NCBI RefSeq assembly: GCF_000002595.2 | Contig: NC_057009.1 | Coordinates: 3,521,279 to 3,585,278 of the forward strand | Source of the DNA: Chlamydomonas reinhardtii | Taxonomy: Eukaryota; Chlorophyta; Chlorophyceae; Chlamydomonadales; Chlamydomonadaceae | Reading direction: 5' to 3' | DNA length: 64,000 bases | Shown here: positions 1 to 11,900 of the stretch, in pieces | Numbering within the stretch: position 1 is the stretch's first letter | Layout: the number at the start of each line of letters is the position of its first letter | The notes under the pieces: model-generated | Told to the model about the DNA's origin: nothing | What the model saw: the letters and a program-made list of their open reading frames with translations, nothing else | Database searches by the model: none | Program-made: the position numbers and the translations under genes

Positions 1-150
1 ATCCCTGGTGCCCGCACAAGCTCTCACCCGTCCTCTTGGGGCCTAAGACCTAACGTACCGTGAGCGACTGTCACAGGCCCAAACCTCCCTCCCGCTGCAT
101 CCCTGCCCGGCCCCTGCCACGCCCATTGTCCCGCTCGTTCTCCCGCTACA

Positions 151-596
151 GGCACTGCTACCTGGAGGCCAGCAGCGACGACAGCCGCCGCTTCTACGCC
201 CGACACGGCTTTGCGCTGAAGGAGGAGCTCTGCGTGCTGCCGCTCACAGCCTCCGACGCCGCCGGCGCGCCGCTGCTGTACATTATGGTGCGGCCGCCCC
301 AGGGCGCCGGTGCTGGAGGTGCGGGCGGTGGTGGTGGCGGCGCGGGTGCGCTGGCGGCCGGTGTTGGAGGCAAGGGCGCCGCTGCGGCTGGCGCTGCGGT
401 GGGACCGGTGGCGGCGCCGGCGAAAGCGGCGGAGGTGGTGGTGACGGCGGCGGGCGGCATCGCGGCGACGGTGGCGGTGCCAGAGGCGGCGGCGGCAGCG
501 GCTGCATCCACAGAGCCGCAGAAGCAGACGGCGGCGGCGGCGGCTGAGGCTGGGCAAGCTGGAGAGCGTGCGCGACAGGGGGATGAGCAGGTGTAG
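151..596 (+). CDS. GNAT-family N-acetyltransferase, last exon (5' part outside window)
   Basis: This is the final coding exon of a gene entering from the left. It opens after a CTACAG acceptor, and bases 1-150 are intron. The first 35 or so residues match the end of a GNAT fold, with YLEASSDDSRRFYARHGF being the usual helix and strand that close the acetyl-CoA site. Such enzymes move an acetyl group from acetyl-CoA to an amine; the substrate cannot be told from this piece. After VRPPQ the protein runs into about 100 residues of Gly/Ala-rich low complexity, a tail common in volvocine proteins, and stops at TAG 594-596. The acetyl-CoA pyrophosphate-binding motif must lie upstream of the window. 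The family call is good; specificity is unknown. Confidence 0.72.
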
Positions 597-1276
597 GGAT
601 GCTTGTGTGCGTGGCAGTGTACGGTTCAATGGAGTCTGGGTGTGGGCGGGCATGTGGCTAGGCGCAAATGGGCCGGCTGTGCAGGGTGCTACTGCCTGCT
701 TGCCTGCTAGGCTTCCTTTCTCCACTTATCCGCGCCGTGTGATCTAAGAAACGGGTTTTCAGGCAGTAACATTTGTACTTGTGTGCAGGAAGGGTGTCTT
801 GACTCTGGGGCAGGGGCGGTGCCTAGAAGTCGGGATCTAGAGCGCCGTCTTTCATGGTCTGTGCGACTGTGCATACCCGGGACTCCGGGAGGGGAAACGG
901 TCCCGCCAATGCTGCTGGCTGCTGGGAATGTGCGAGCCGGGCGTTAAGAGCGTGCGTATGGAAGGTTCCGTTAGGTAGGGGCGGGGCATGCGGCGCGTTG
1001 GGCAGGAATGGCTTGGCATGCACGGGGTGACCTGCGAGGCGACGGTGCATCGCAAGCTGAGTGTGCAACATCCCTTCTCCAATGCACAATCTTGGGTTGC
1101 TGCAGCACCGCGCTTATAGCACCAGCACTGCTGCAAATCGCACAGTCAGAGCGACTCGTGCTTGGTAGACTTTACGCGCGACAAGCAAACGGACACTTCA
1201 GAAAAGGAGCATGAAACGAATTTGACACCACACATTACAAGGCCACAACAGTCAAATAGCAGCACCACATCTAGCG
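597..1276. other. intergenic: 3' UTR of the GNAT gene and upstream region of the AlkB-like gene
   Basis: No gene was found here. It must hold the 3' UTR of the acetyltransferase and the promoter of the next gene. No clear TGTAA poly(A) signal or TATA box was seen. Reading frames in this stretch have no homology that I recognise. Confidence 0.5.
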
Positions 1277-4200
1277 ATGGCGCTGCAGTCTCGACATGGC
1301 CGCGCAACTTTTCTTCACGCTTATTGGCGCGAGCGTGCGCTTAGACCCTGCCTTAGACGCCCAGTGCTGACGGTTTCAGCTGTTGCAGCAAGTTCTTCAG
1401 CGGCGGAAGGGCGCGGCAAAGCGAGCGGCCTGGGGTCCCTCACCTTTCTCGATTTCGTCGTGCCTTTCAGCACGCCGCTTGCCGCCGCGATTGCGACAGG
1501 CGTCTACACGGGGGTGAGTGCCTCAACAAGTACTTTAGTGCAGCTGATGCGCGCGCGGGGCTGTCTGGAAGGCGCAGGGCCGCCTCCGCTGCTGAGTGTC
1601 ACCGTGTTGACACACCAGCCCTCCACACCTGCGCTGGTCTCGCCCCTTTCCAGTCTTCCAAACGCCAAACAAGCACCCGGCCACCCACCTGGCTGTGTGG
1701 CGGCTGCCGCGCGCCACCGCACGTCGCCTCACCAAGCGCACCACCCCGTGCGCCTTCCCCAACCCCTCTCCCCCCCCCACACACACACACTTACTCGCAG
1801 GCTGTGGGTGCGGATCTGGCCTGGCCGCTGCGCGCACTGCTGGTGGGCGGCGGGCCGTTGCTGGTGCACCTGCTGTTCCCTGCTGTGGACTGGGCGCTGG
1901 GACCCAGTAGGGCGCTGGCGGAGCGGCAGCAGCAGCAGGCGCAGCAGCAGGCGCTAGGGATCAAGGTGGGCGGCGAGGGTGTGTGTTTGGGCGGGTGGGG
2001 GCGGGTGGGCAGTACGGCTGGTTCTGCACCGGTACAGTACGTGGCATGAAGTTTATGTGTGTGAAGCGGGATGGGACGGTGACCGTGTGTTGCTTGAGCT
2101 ACAACCCACCATCGCGCGCTCGGCATGGGGCCCAAGGCCCTGCCAGAGGGGCCACCAGCGCTCGCCGGCGCCATCCTAATCATACTTACCTGGCCCGCTT
2201 CTCGAGGTGGTCACCATGGCCTCGGTTGTGTGGTCGGTCTTCACCTTGCACTTTGTGAGGGCCTTCCGCAGTCGGCCCTTCGGGTGTCCGGCAGGGCTAA
2301 ATTTTTGTTAGGCTGAGGACCCGCGCTATGCGCGGCCTCGGCTCCCAATTGCATTGGTTTGGTGTCCTGCCTCAAGAACGTGTACAGCTTTCGAATTTGG
2401 TGGCGTGCGCATCAAAGCGGAGTAGGGTGCAAATCGGAGGTGTGGGGCGCACTAAACAGGATCGGCCAGGGGCCTAGGGGAGAGACTTGAGCCACCATTG
2501 CACTCGGGCTCACCTAACCACCTGCGCTATGGGTCCAATGTCGTTGCTGCCCCCCCCCCCTTCCGCGCGCGCCTCGCCCCAACCATCGGCAGTCAAGGCC
2601 GCATTTTCGCATATTGACATGGTGCTGGTCCACCGCGGACTTAGGCATGGGCACTAAATGCATGTGCCTCGCAGGACCCCACACTGCTCAACTCGTGAGC
2701 GTACCAGGCAGACGCTGAGGCAGATCGGAACGCGCATGCTCGCTTCAAACGGGAAGCACGACCCACACACCTGACCCCTGACCCCCCTGAAATCCCACGC
2801 CAGAAACCCCCCACGCCTGAAAACCCCCACACCTGAAACCACCCACGCCCCCAGGCCCCCGGCGCAGACCACTTCCTCTCCCGCGCGCTGCCCTGCCTGG
2901 CCGTGGCCGTACAGCTGCTGGTGCTGCTGGCGACGTACGGGGCACTGGCGGCGGCAGCGGGGGCGCCAGCGCCGCCACTGGCAGGAGCAGCGGGGGCGGC
3001 GGCGGCGGGGCTGCAGCAGCAGCAGCTGCTGCTACTGCCACTGCTGGTCACGAGCTTGGCGCTGAGTGCGGGCATGGCGCAGGCAGCCAGGTGGGGGCGT
3101 GGGGGTGCCAGGGGCTTCCAGGGTTCCCGGAAGGTGGGGTGGGGGGTGGGGGCGATCAGGCACGGCGACGTGTGTGTATGGATGTGCGACACTCGGGTTA
3201 GCTTGGTTGCCATGAATGTTAACTTCACTGATGCTACTGCCGCTGCCGCTGCTGCTACAGCCACGAGCTGCTTCACAGCCGCCACCCGGTGCACCTGGCG
3301 GCGGCCTGGCTGTTCCTAACCACACACTGGTGGTACCCCTACTTCAGGTTGGGTGGGGTGTGGGGAGGCGGGGAGGTGGGGGTTGGGTTTGGCACGGCAC
3401 ACGGGCGCTGACCGGTACATGACCCCAAGTACTAGTGAAGAGCGGGGCGGTGTGTGTAGCATATGTGCAGGGCTTGAAGACACACACGCACCCCCACAAA
3501 ACTAGACACATTAATGCACCCCCACCCCCCAGCGGCGGTCGCGTTGCACTCGCATCCGCATATGCATCCGAGCGCTACTGAGCTTTACGCGTACGATCAA
3601 CCTACTTAGAGTAGTCAGACAAAATGGGAGAGCAGCAGCAGCAGCCTTCGGCAGGTCCACGCGCTGGAGCTGGCCGCTGGATAACACGGCCATCGGTAAC
3701 AACGCGTCTACTATGCTACTGTTCCTGGCTACGCCTTCAATTCTTAAATGATCATGGATGTAAACCGCCTACACACGCGCACACAGGGCGCACCACCAGC
3801 ACCACCTGGCTGTGTGCACGCCCGCCGACTACGCCTCCGCCCCCCGCGGCCTGAGCCTGGCCGCGTACCTGCCCCGATACATCGGCAGCAGCTACACAGA
3901 GGTCTGTGTGTATATGTGTGTATGTGATGTGCATATGGGTGGGTGGGTTTACCGCACTGCATTGAAGCTTGGCGCAGACGCGGGGTGGCATTGGGTGAGT
4001 GGGTGGCGCACCAGGTAGGGATCTCGTGTAGCTAGCTATCAGACCGTGCCGGCGTCCACACCGCACCGCAACGCACCGCACTGCACTGCACCGCACTGCC
4101 CGCCACAGGCCTGGCAGCTGGCGGCGGCGGAGTGCCGGCGGGCCGGCCACCCTGTGTTCAGCACACACAACAGGTGGGTTTGTGGCGCCTGTCTGCGCGC

Positions 4201-5399
4201 GTCCTGTTGCTTTGACGCGAACATTCATATGCACACGCACACGCTTCGCCACTGCCCTGCGCGTTTCCTTCTACATGCGCTTTCGAACACGCACCCTGCA
4301 CGCGTCCTTACTCTTGTGATGCCCCTATCAGCGGCCCGCTCATCCGCCCTCTCTGTCCCGCTCGCCCTCCGCCCTCACCTTCTTCTCCCCCCACTCACTT
4401 CCTTAGCTAGTCATGCCATAAACCAACCCCCCCCCCCCCAAAGCTACGCCTTCACTTCTGCAGCAATAATGCGTGTAACCCTCATCACCGCGACCCTCCT
4501 TGGTCCGCACAGCTGCCTAGTAGCCCTGGTAGCCCAGGCCGCCCTCACCGCCGCCCTGGGCCTGGCGCTGGGCCCCGCCGCCGCCCTGCTGCACGGCGCC
4601 GTGTGTGCCGTACTGCTGACATACATGTCCGTACTGGATTACGTACTGCACTACGGCCTGCGGCGGCCGCCTCTCGTGGTGGCGGCGGCGGCGGCTGCCA
4701 CTGCCGGCGGTGTTGGTGGTGGTGCTGATGCTGCTGTAAGTACTGTGGCCGACTCCCGGGAGGTAACGGGAGTCGCGCCGGCAGCTGCGGGGGTGGCGGC
4801 GGCGCCGGCAGCGGGATCGGGTGCGGTCCGTTACGCGCCAGTGACCCCCTTCAACAGCTGGTCATCGCTATACCCACTGGAGGTGCGTGTTTCAAAAGCA
4901 TTAGATGCGTGTGTGTGTGTCTGTGTGTGTCTGTGTCCTAAAGAGGGCACGGCTGATTGTCGCCTGTTCGATGAGGTCGCCAGCTGCACCCCCCCACCCC
5001 ACCCGCTGCCTGCCAAGCCGCACCAGCGCACGACGCTGGTGTGCCCCCGGTGTCTTCCTGACCCACGCCCTGACCGACTTAATCCACCCCGCTCCTCTCC
5101 ACAACGCGCGGCCTGCTGCGCCCCCCCTACCGTCTAACACTGAACGAAGCATGAATGTAATGCCCCCCCCCCAAAACAGAACGCGCTGTTCTTCAATGTG
5201 CTCATTCACGGAGACCACCACATGACAGCGTCACGCAGGTGCGGGCTCGGGTTCAGGGTCAGGACCGGGGACTTCGTGCGACGAGGTCGGGGTCAGGGTG
5301 GAGTGTTCGGGCACACACATATGCCCGTGGCTCCGTTCATGCTTGTGTGGGTGTGCACGCCACGCCACACCTCCAGAACCACACACGCCACGCCAACAT

Positions 5400-5432
<33 letters not shown>

Positions 5433-5681
5433 CACACATACCCGCTGCAGCTATGCCTGGCTGGTGCCGGCCCCCTCCTCGCCCACCTTCCCCGCGCCCA
5501 TCAACGCCCTGGCCCTCGCCACCTTCGTGCCGCCGCTGTGGAGGGCGGCCATGCACGAGCGAGGTGAGCGGGGGGCACCGGTGCGCGTGTGTGGGTGTGG
5601 GTGTGTGGGGGGGGGGGGGTCGGGGAGGGCCCAATTCCAACAAGCAGGTCCCGGCGAGGCCCAGAAACCGCTTTCTCGAGC

Positions 5682-5759
<78 letters not shown>

Positions 5760-5927
5760 CTTCCCTGCTCCCACCCTAACCCCTCCACAGTTGACCAAGC
5801 CAACAGCGCCAACCTGCGGCACCTGGCGGCCACTGGTGTGCCGGTGGCGGCGGAGCAGGGGGCGGCGGAGCAGGGGGCGGCGGAGCAGGTGGCGGCGGAG
5901 CAGGTGGCAGCGGCCGGTACCGCTTGA
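1277..5927 (+). CDS. AlkB-like membrane di-iron hydroxylase (alkane 1-monooxygenase family)
   Basis: Ten exons give 527 residues: 1277-1513, 1801-1965, 2855-3090, 3261-3347, 3787-3901, 4109-4173, 4513-4882, 5180-5238, 5451-5563, 5791-5927. All phases close. The family inserts oxygen at the end of alkanes or fatty chains, using a di-iron centre held by histidines inside a membrane helix bundle. The histidine signatures are in order: HELLH near residue 214, HHQHH near 244 followed by AVCTPADYAS, DYVLHYGL at 344-351 (family NYxEHYGL), and HGDHH at 435-439 (family HSDHH). Hydrophobic segments lie between them. The first 50 or so residues are Arg/Ala/Ser-rich and acid-poor, like an organelle transit peptide. 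The last exon adds a short AAEQG repeat. ATG 1277 is the first in-frame start. The second box lacks the usual Glu before its first His, so substrate and activity are open; a fatty-acid hydroxylase role is equally possible. Confidence 0.85.
2182..2345 (+). ncRNA. U1 spliceosomal snRNA gene
   Basis: The RNA would begin ATACTTACCTGG, the U1 5' end that pairs with donor splice sites. About 30 bases on, TGGTCACCATGG closely resembles the U1-70K loop of stem I. TTGCAC sits in a hairpin loop at 2247-2252, like the U1A loop of stem II. An Sm site AAATTTTTGTT lies at 2299-2309. A 3' stem-loop follows, with GCTGAGG pairing to CCTCGGC. The length of 164 nt equals that of human U1. It lies inside intron 2 (1966-2854) of the AlkB-like gene on the same strand. 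Whether it has its own promoter or is a pseudogene copy cannot be judged here, but no conserved part is visibly broken. Confidence 0.85.
3711..3768 (+). repeat. intron-end repeat, copy 1 (AlkB-like intron 4)
   Basis: This copy carries the family core: GGCTACGCCTTCA, then TTCTTAA, then ATCATGGATGTAA and a C-rich tract. It is in sense orientation, close to the 3' splice site at 3786. TTCTTAAAT could act as the branch point. Confidence 0.7.
4441..4488 (+). repeat. intron-end repeat, copy 2 (AlkB-like intron 6)
   Basis: CTACGCCTTCACTTCTGCA is followed by AATAATGCGTGTAACC, next to a run of C. Sense orientation, about 25 bases from the 3' splice site at 4512. More diverged than copy 1. Confidence 0.6.
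5681..5757 (+). repeat. CA microsatellite (AlkB-like intron 9)
   Basis: A nearly pure CA run of about 75 bases inside an intron. A shorter CA run at 5397-5440 lies in the preceding intron. Confidence 0.95.
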
Positions 5928-8241
5928 TTGGTGGCCGGGGCGCGTGGAAGGGTTGGTGCGGCTAGGTGCCCGGAAGGAGGGCTGGGTGGCTCATGGGATG
6001 GCACCGAAGCGATTGAAAAGGAATGGATGGCGGCACAGGAGCTCAGCTCAGTACCAGTGGGCGGGGACGCCAAGGGGCCAGGCGAGGCCAAGGGGCCAGG
6101 CGGCAAGCATTCTGCTCCGTGCCCGCGCCTTCAAACACCTGTACCATAGTAGACGGCGAGCGGATGGGTGGTTGATTGCGTGCGGTGTTTACCGGTACAT
6201 AAGAGGCGGTGTGGGAATTACGATACTGTGTACTGGTAGGCGCGCACAAGCGTGAAAGCTGGTTCAAACACGGAACAACTGAAGCGCGAGTGTGTGCGCC
6301 GCTCAGTGCTGACATCTGGTCAACAATTGATAGACAAATTGTCTGACGGTCTGGCTGACAACCGTTGCACCCTGTGCACCATCATTCATAGATTGTTTGA
6401 CAGTTGACCAATGTGTCTGGGCCAAGTTACCTGATTGCAGAAGTTGCGCTTTCTTGTGTGTTGACCGTACGGCGCCGGCTTGCATTGTACAGTTCGGCTT
6501 GCAATGCAATGTGTGTGCACCACTGCATACGACCATAAGGCAGGCGCAGCACTGTGGCGCAAGAGCTAGCAACAGTTGGCATTGTAGCCTATACGGCTAT
6601 ACCGGCGGCTATATACGGCACCCCATCTCCAGCCATTGTTGTTCCCGTTGGGACACTACTGTGCCTGCGTCTTGCGTTGGCGCGGTTTGGCCCAGCCCAG
6701 ACCTTGGGCGTGATTGACCTGAGTGATTGGGAGAGTGTGTGCTGCAGCGTGTGTGTGCATAGTCTGGAGGACAGGGCCCTTGTCCTGTCCTCCCCAGCCG
6801 TTCGGCCTAGGTGCCTAGTTCCATGACGTGAGCAGCTAGGTAGGTTAGTTGATCCCGTCTTTGCGCTAGCCCTCGTACACTGTCCTGAGTGGCCGTCTCA
6901 CTGTCTTAGGCGCAAGCTCAACTCATTGTTTCGGCGTGAGGGGACGCCACGTTGGCGGATGGCCTTACACCATGGGGGGAATGGGGCATGTCGCACCCGA
7001 GGGGAACTGTAACCTATGCCGACCATTGCCATGCCCCCCTGCATCTTACGCAGAAGTCAACCGGTGGACGGGCCTGTGGACGGGCGCATCGATCACCAAC
7101 GCCCGTTGTCGTGCAGCTTCATCGGCTTGGGTCTCTGTATCAGTCTTAGTCTCAGTTTACTGGGCCGTACTGGTATCTTTCCTGGCCATTGACGCTATGG
7201 GCTTCTAAGAATGCCTCCCCTCCAAGATTCCCTTGAGCCCCGACACGGATTGCAGAGAGCCCTTGGAGAGCCACTTAAAATTTTGAGCTAACACCGCCGC
7301 ACTCCCAGGCGGAAATCTCTCCAAGTTCTGTTCGCAATCAGGGGATGGAATTGAATTTCCATTGCCGTGGGCGCAGAAGAAAGCGCCTGCCCATCACAGC
7401 CCACTTCTTATACCCGCGCACCGCAATCGCAACCGCGCCACCTCGACCGCCACGGCACACACGGCACCACGCGACGCATGGCGAGGGTACTCGCAGCGAA
7501 ACAACACACACACTACGACGAGCTGCAAGGCATGGCAGCCTTCGGAACAGCAATCAATGGTCTCTGCGTGCTGGCACGCTCAGATTGTCCTCTCGGTAAC
7601 GTCGCAAACTTAGGAGGCTCCAAACACTCTGAACATCAGACCACAAACCCGCAGCCGCACACGCCCTGCTGATGGGCACAACACAATGATAGGCATCACC
7701 TCCCATCAGGAAAGAGTATCGAGAAGAATAACCGCGCCCGAATCTAGGAACGACATGCACCGACATGCACCGAATGCCTTAGTATGCAAAACTGCATGAG
7801 ACATGGCTGAAAGAACATGCCTGTGAGGGCCCGAGGCACATTGAAATTAATGCTGCAACATGCCCATCATGCGTTCTTTGGACCATGCGTTCCGGTGGCC
7901 GTTGGGTCAGAAACCAGACGCACCAGGCGTACCAGGCGACCCTGCCACTGGTCCGGTGACTCCGGTCGTGCCTTCATACGTGCAAACCGTGCCGCCAGCT
8001 AGGCGGCAACGGGGTTGTGCAACAAAGAAACTGAAGCGCAAAACCAATTCAACAAATGGAATCAAGCGGCTGCCCGAGTTGCAGCAATCGATTGACGCGT
8101 TCCGTGTGGCGGCGGCGGGCCGACCGAGTCGGCAACGCCTCGCAACTTGCAATATAGAATCTTCTACGCGATTGATCGCATCAAAAATGTACCAAGCGCT
8201 GGCTCTGCCACATCTCTCACCCTCCAAAAGCCCAAGCCTTC
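5928..8241. other. convergent 3' region, no gene seen
   Basis: The AlkB-like gene (+) and the cyclase gene (-) end toward each other here. The first TGTAA on the plus strand is at 7008-7012 and the first on the minus strand is at 6965-6969 (TTACA on plus). If used, the two 3' UTRs would be about 1.1 and 1.3 kb and overlap slightly. No convincing coding exon, RNA gene or transposon was recognised between 6000 and 8240. Confidence 0.4.
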
Positions 8242-8899
8242 CTACGCAGCGTCCCGCGCGGGCTCCGTCTGTGTGGAGGCATCCGCCTGCTCCACCACTG
8301 GCGCCGCAGCGACAACGCCCACCGCCGGCACCACCGCCACCGCGTCTGGCGGCGGCGGCGCCACTGGCGGCTGCAGCAGCTGCACCTGCACCCCCACCGA
8401 CTGCAGTGCCGGCCGCGTGCCGGCGGCGGTCGCCGTGGTGGTGGTGTGGTAGCTGGGATCCGCACCCACGTCCTCGTGCTGCGTGTCGTCGATGGCGGAG
8501 CAAGTCGACACCAGGGCCTGTCCCAACCGGCTTGTGAGGTGTGCGCTGGCAGTGGCGCTGCTGCGCCGCCGCGACGTGCTTCCCACCAACATGCCGAGCA
8601 CCCCCGCCCCCGGCCCCGTGCCTGTGGACCCTCCCGCCATTCCTGACAGCGGCAGGCCGACCGCGCCGCCCTCCTCCCGCCAGATGCAGTTGTACAGGTG
8701 TAGGCTGCCCACGCCTTTGAGCTCGACGCGGCCGGCGCTGCGCGCCTTGAGCGCCTGTGCTGCGTGCTGCCGTGCCGCCGCGGTGGCGGCTGCGGCTGTG
8801 GCCTTGACGGCGCGCCAGGAGTCCTCACTGGCCATGACGTTACCGCTGAGCGCCTTGGAGGCGATGCGAGCCGCGCGGTTCATTACCCTGTGTGTATCA

Positions 8900-8938
<39 letters not shown>

Positions 8939-11900
8939 AGACAATGAAAGCGGAGCATGACCCCGCTGGTGACTTCCGGATGGGTTTGAGTGGGCGGGAG
9001 CAGACACAGGAGGCAGCATCGACAGGGATACACACTCACAAACATGCCGCACCCACCCACCCACCCACCCACCTGCCGCGGTACTCCATGCGCCCTGTGC
9101 AGGGACTGATCTGTGTGTGCACGTCCGCGCTCGTGTCGATGCCCACCCGGATCCGCAGCCCACGCATCAGCAGCTTGGGCGGCGCGCCGCCTCCACCGCC
9201 GCCCCTGCCGCCCACGCCCTCGCTGCTGCCCTCCCTGCCAAAGCCGCCTCCGCCTCCGCCTCCGCCTTCGCCTTCGCCGCCGCCGCGGTAGTCAAAGGCG
9301 TTTGCGGAGTCGCCGTCGGGTGCGGCGCCTGGGTTGCCGGTGTGCACCTCCACCACCTCACACAGCTCGTGCTCCAGCAGAGCCTCGGGCCTATGGCATT
9401 AGGAATGTACAAGGGGCAGGGAGAGGGTCAGCATCGTGCGTGCGGAATGCACGAGCAAGCCACGGGCATGTGTGTGTGTGTGTGCGTGTATGTGTGGTGT
9501 TGAAGCGCACAAGGAGAAGAACACACAGAGGCCGTGTGCACATGCTTGGGTGTGGATGGCGCGCGCACGTGAGGTGCGGGCAAATCGTTCACGTGCCACG
9601 GCTCCCTCCCACCCGACACCCGCACCCGCACACACACGGCGAGGACTGCTGAGCCTCCCACACGCGTCCCACCACGCGTCCCACCACACCGACACACCCA
9701 CCAGTCCGCCACCAGAAGCCGGTCCTTCACACTGAGCGCGAAGCCCACCGCCTCCGCCGCGCCCGCAAACGCCGCCAGGCACAGCCCGCCGCCACTCAGC
9801 TCGACCAGGTAGCCACCCCAGTCGCCCAGGCAGCGCTGCACCACGCCACCGTAGGTCAGGGTGGCCTGCCCCGTGACCTCCTGGTTCCAGGCGCTGAGCG
9901 TGGCGTGTCCGACCGCGTACATGAACACGACAGTCACGCGGCCCACGGGCGCGTCGAGCGCGCCCAGGCAGACCTGTGTGGGGAGAGGGAGGTCAGGAGG
10001 GCGGGAGGGTAGGTGGGGAGGAAGGAGGGCGAGAGGGAGGGCAGGGTTGGTAAAAGGATCGGTACAGCCAAACGGTAGGGCTGGCCTTGAGCGACCCACA
10101 AACTCTCTCTTTTCCGCCAGCAATCTTTAGTGGCCAGCCGCAACCCTAGCCCGCACACGCCTGCCCTCGCTCCCTCCCAGGCTCCCCCCCCCCGCACCTT
10201 GGTGCAGCCTCGCAGCCCCAGCGGCCCCAGCAGCGGCAGTCGCCCCACCAGCGCCGGCGGCAGGGCCTCATACAGGCTCACCACACCCGGCACAACCATG
10301 CCCATTCCGCCGCCGCCGCCGCCGCCCACGCCGCCGCTGCCCACACCGCACACGCTCGCGCCCGCCATTGCCAAAGTGGCGGCGCTGCCAGCCGGTAGGC
10401 TGTAGTCCCCGGCGTGCAGTAGCACCAGTGAGGAGGTGGCGGCGGGGTCGGCGGCGCAGGCGGCACGTCTGGCGGCGGCTGCGGCGGCGGTGCCGCGGCT
10501 GGCGTCGTCTTCGTCGTCGTCGAGCAGCGCCAGCTGTCGAAAGGACTCTGCGGTGAGCAGCACCATACCGCCCTGTGCAGTGGTGCGAGGTGCAAGGCGT
10601 GGGTGCGAGGCGTGGGTGCAAGGGGGCATATGTTATGATGTTGTGTTGGCCAGTGAGCGCGTACTGCCAGCACGCAGTGACCGTGCACACGAAAAGCCAA
10701 AACACATGCTCCAGTAAGTGCTTTCCACACAGGCGGTTCGTCTCATGTCACGCTCATTATTGATGATTATGCCCTCCCCGCCAGCGCGCTCCCACCTGCG
10801 CGGCATCGCACACGGCCTTTGCCGCGGCCAGCGGCCTGCCGCCGTATTCGGGCTTGCCGCCGGCCGTGTTGCTTGGAAACACGTCCTCCGGCCCCACCCC
10901 GCTGGTCATGCCCATGCGTACGCGCAGGCCTCGGAACACACATATGCTGCGGCCGCCGCAGCTGCTGCCTCTGCTGAGCGTCAACGCCGCCGCCGCCGCG
11001 CCCATGTCTCCCAATGCCAGCTGATCCGAGGTGAGCGTGCGGCGAATGCCGCCGCCCCTGCTGCCTTTGGCGATGGCGCCGCCACGGGTTGAGGGGCTTG
11101 TGGCGGCTTCCACATCATAACCCTCCGTCGGGCCAGCGGAGATGATGGCGACAGTGCCGGCCGGCGCCGCGGACAGCGGCTCCGCAACCACCGTCCACAC
11201 TTCTTGCAGCTGTGTAATAAACGGCCGCCCACCTGCACCGCCGCCATTGCCACCGGCACTGCCGCCAGTGCCGCCGCCAGCGCCTGCCTCCGCCGCCACC
11301 TGCTGCTGCTGCTGCTGCTGCTTGTGGCTGTGGCCACTGCCGCCGCCGCCGGCAACACTGCCGCCGTCGGCGTTGTTCGAACCTGCCGTCACCGACGGCA
11401 CTCCGCCGCCGTACACATCCAACACGCTGCGCCGCCGCCGCCGCGCAGCGGCCACGCCGCCGCCGCCGCCACCTCGCGGCCCCAACAGGCTACCCGTCGC
11501 GCCCACCGCCGCCGCCCTCAGCCTCAACCGCCAGTTGCTGCTGCCAGCCATTCCTCGCGGCGACGCCGCGCCGGCGCTCGCGCCGCCGCCGTGCCCATTG
11601 CCGTCAATGCCATACAACCTCTGCAGGTCCTCATCGCCAAGAAAGGGACCTCCCACCAAACTCATTGCTGACGGGCTGGGCTGTGCATCCGCGGCGGTGG
11701 CTATCGCCGGCGGCGCCGCCAGCGCGAGCGGCGAGGGCAGCGTCTGCGTCATCATGGCTTCGCGCTTGCACGTGACCCACACCGGCCGGGCGCCCGGCAA
11801 CTGCGGCAGCTGCAGGAGCTGCTCGGGCCAGGGCTGGTCGAGCAGCGTGGCCTGGGCCTCGGTGCAGAAGCGCACGGCGGTGACGGCGTCGTGGAAGGCA

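Noticed and set aside
3636-3695. Possible extra AlkB exon starting at GTCCACGCGCTGG
   Set aside because: It cannot be joined in phase with both neighbours; skipping it gives an uninterrupted HHQHH region.
5239-6255. Long His/Thr dipeptide frames over CA repeats
   Set aside because: They are translations of microsatellite in introns, crossing good splice sites of the AlkB-like gene. The same applies near 21.1, 37.6 and 40.8 kb.
6936-7208. Frame with a hydrophobic C-terminal segment after the AlkB-like gene
   Set aside because: No ATG at the frame start, no splice support and no recognisable content; it lies in the expected 3' UTR.
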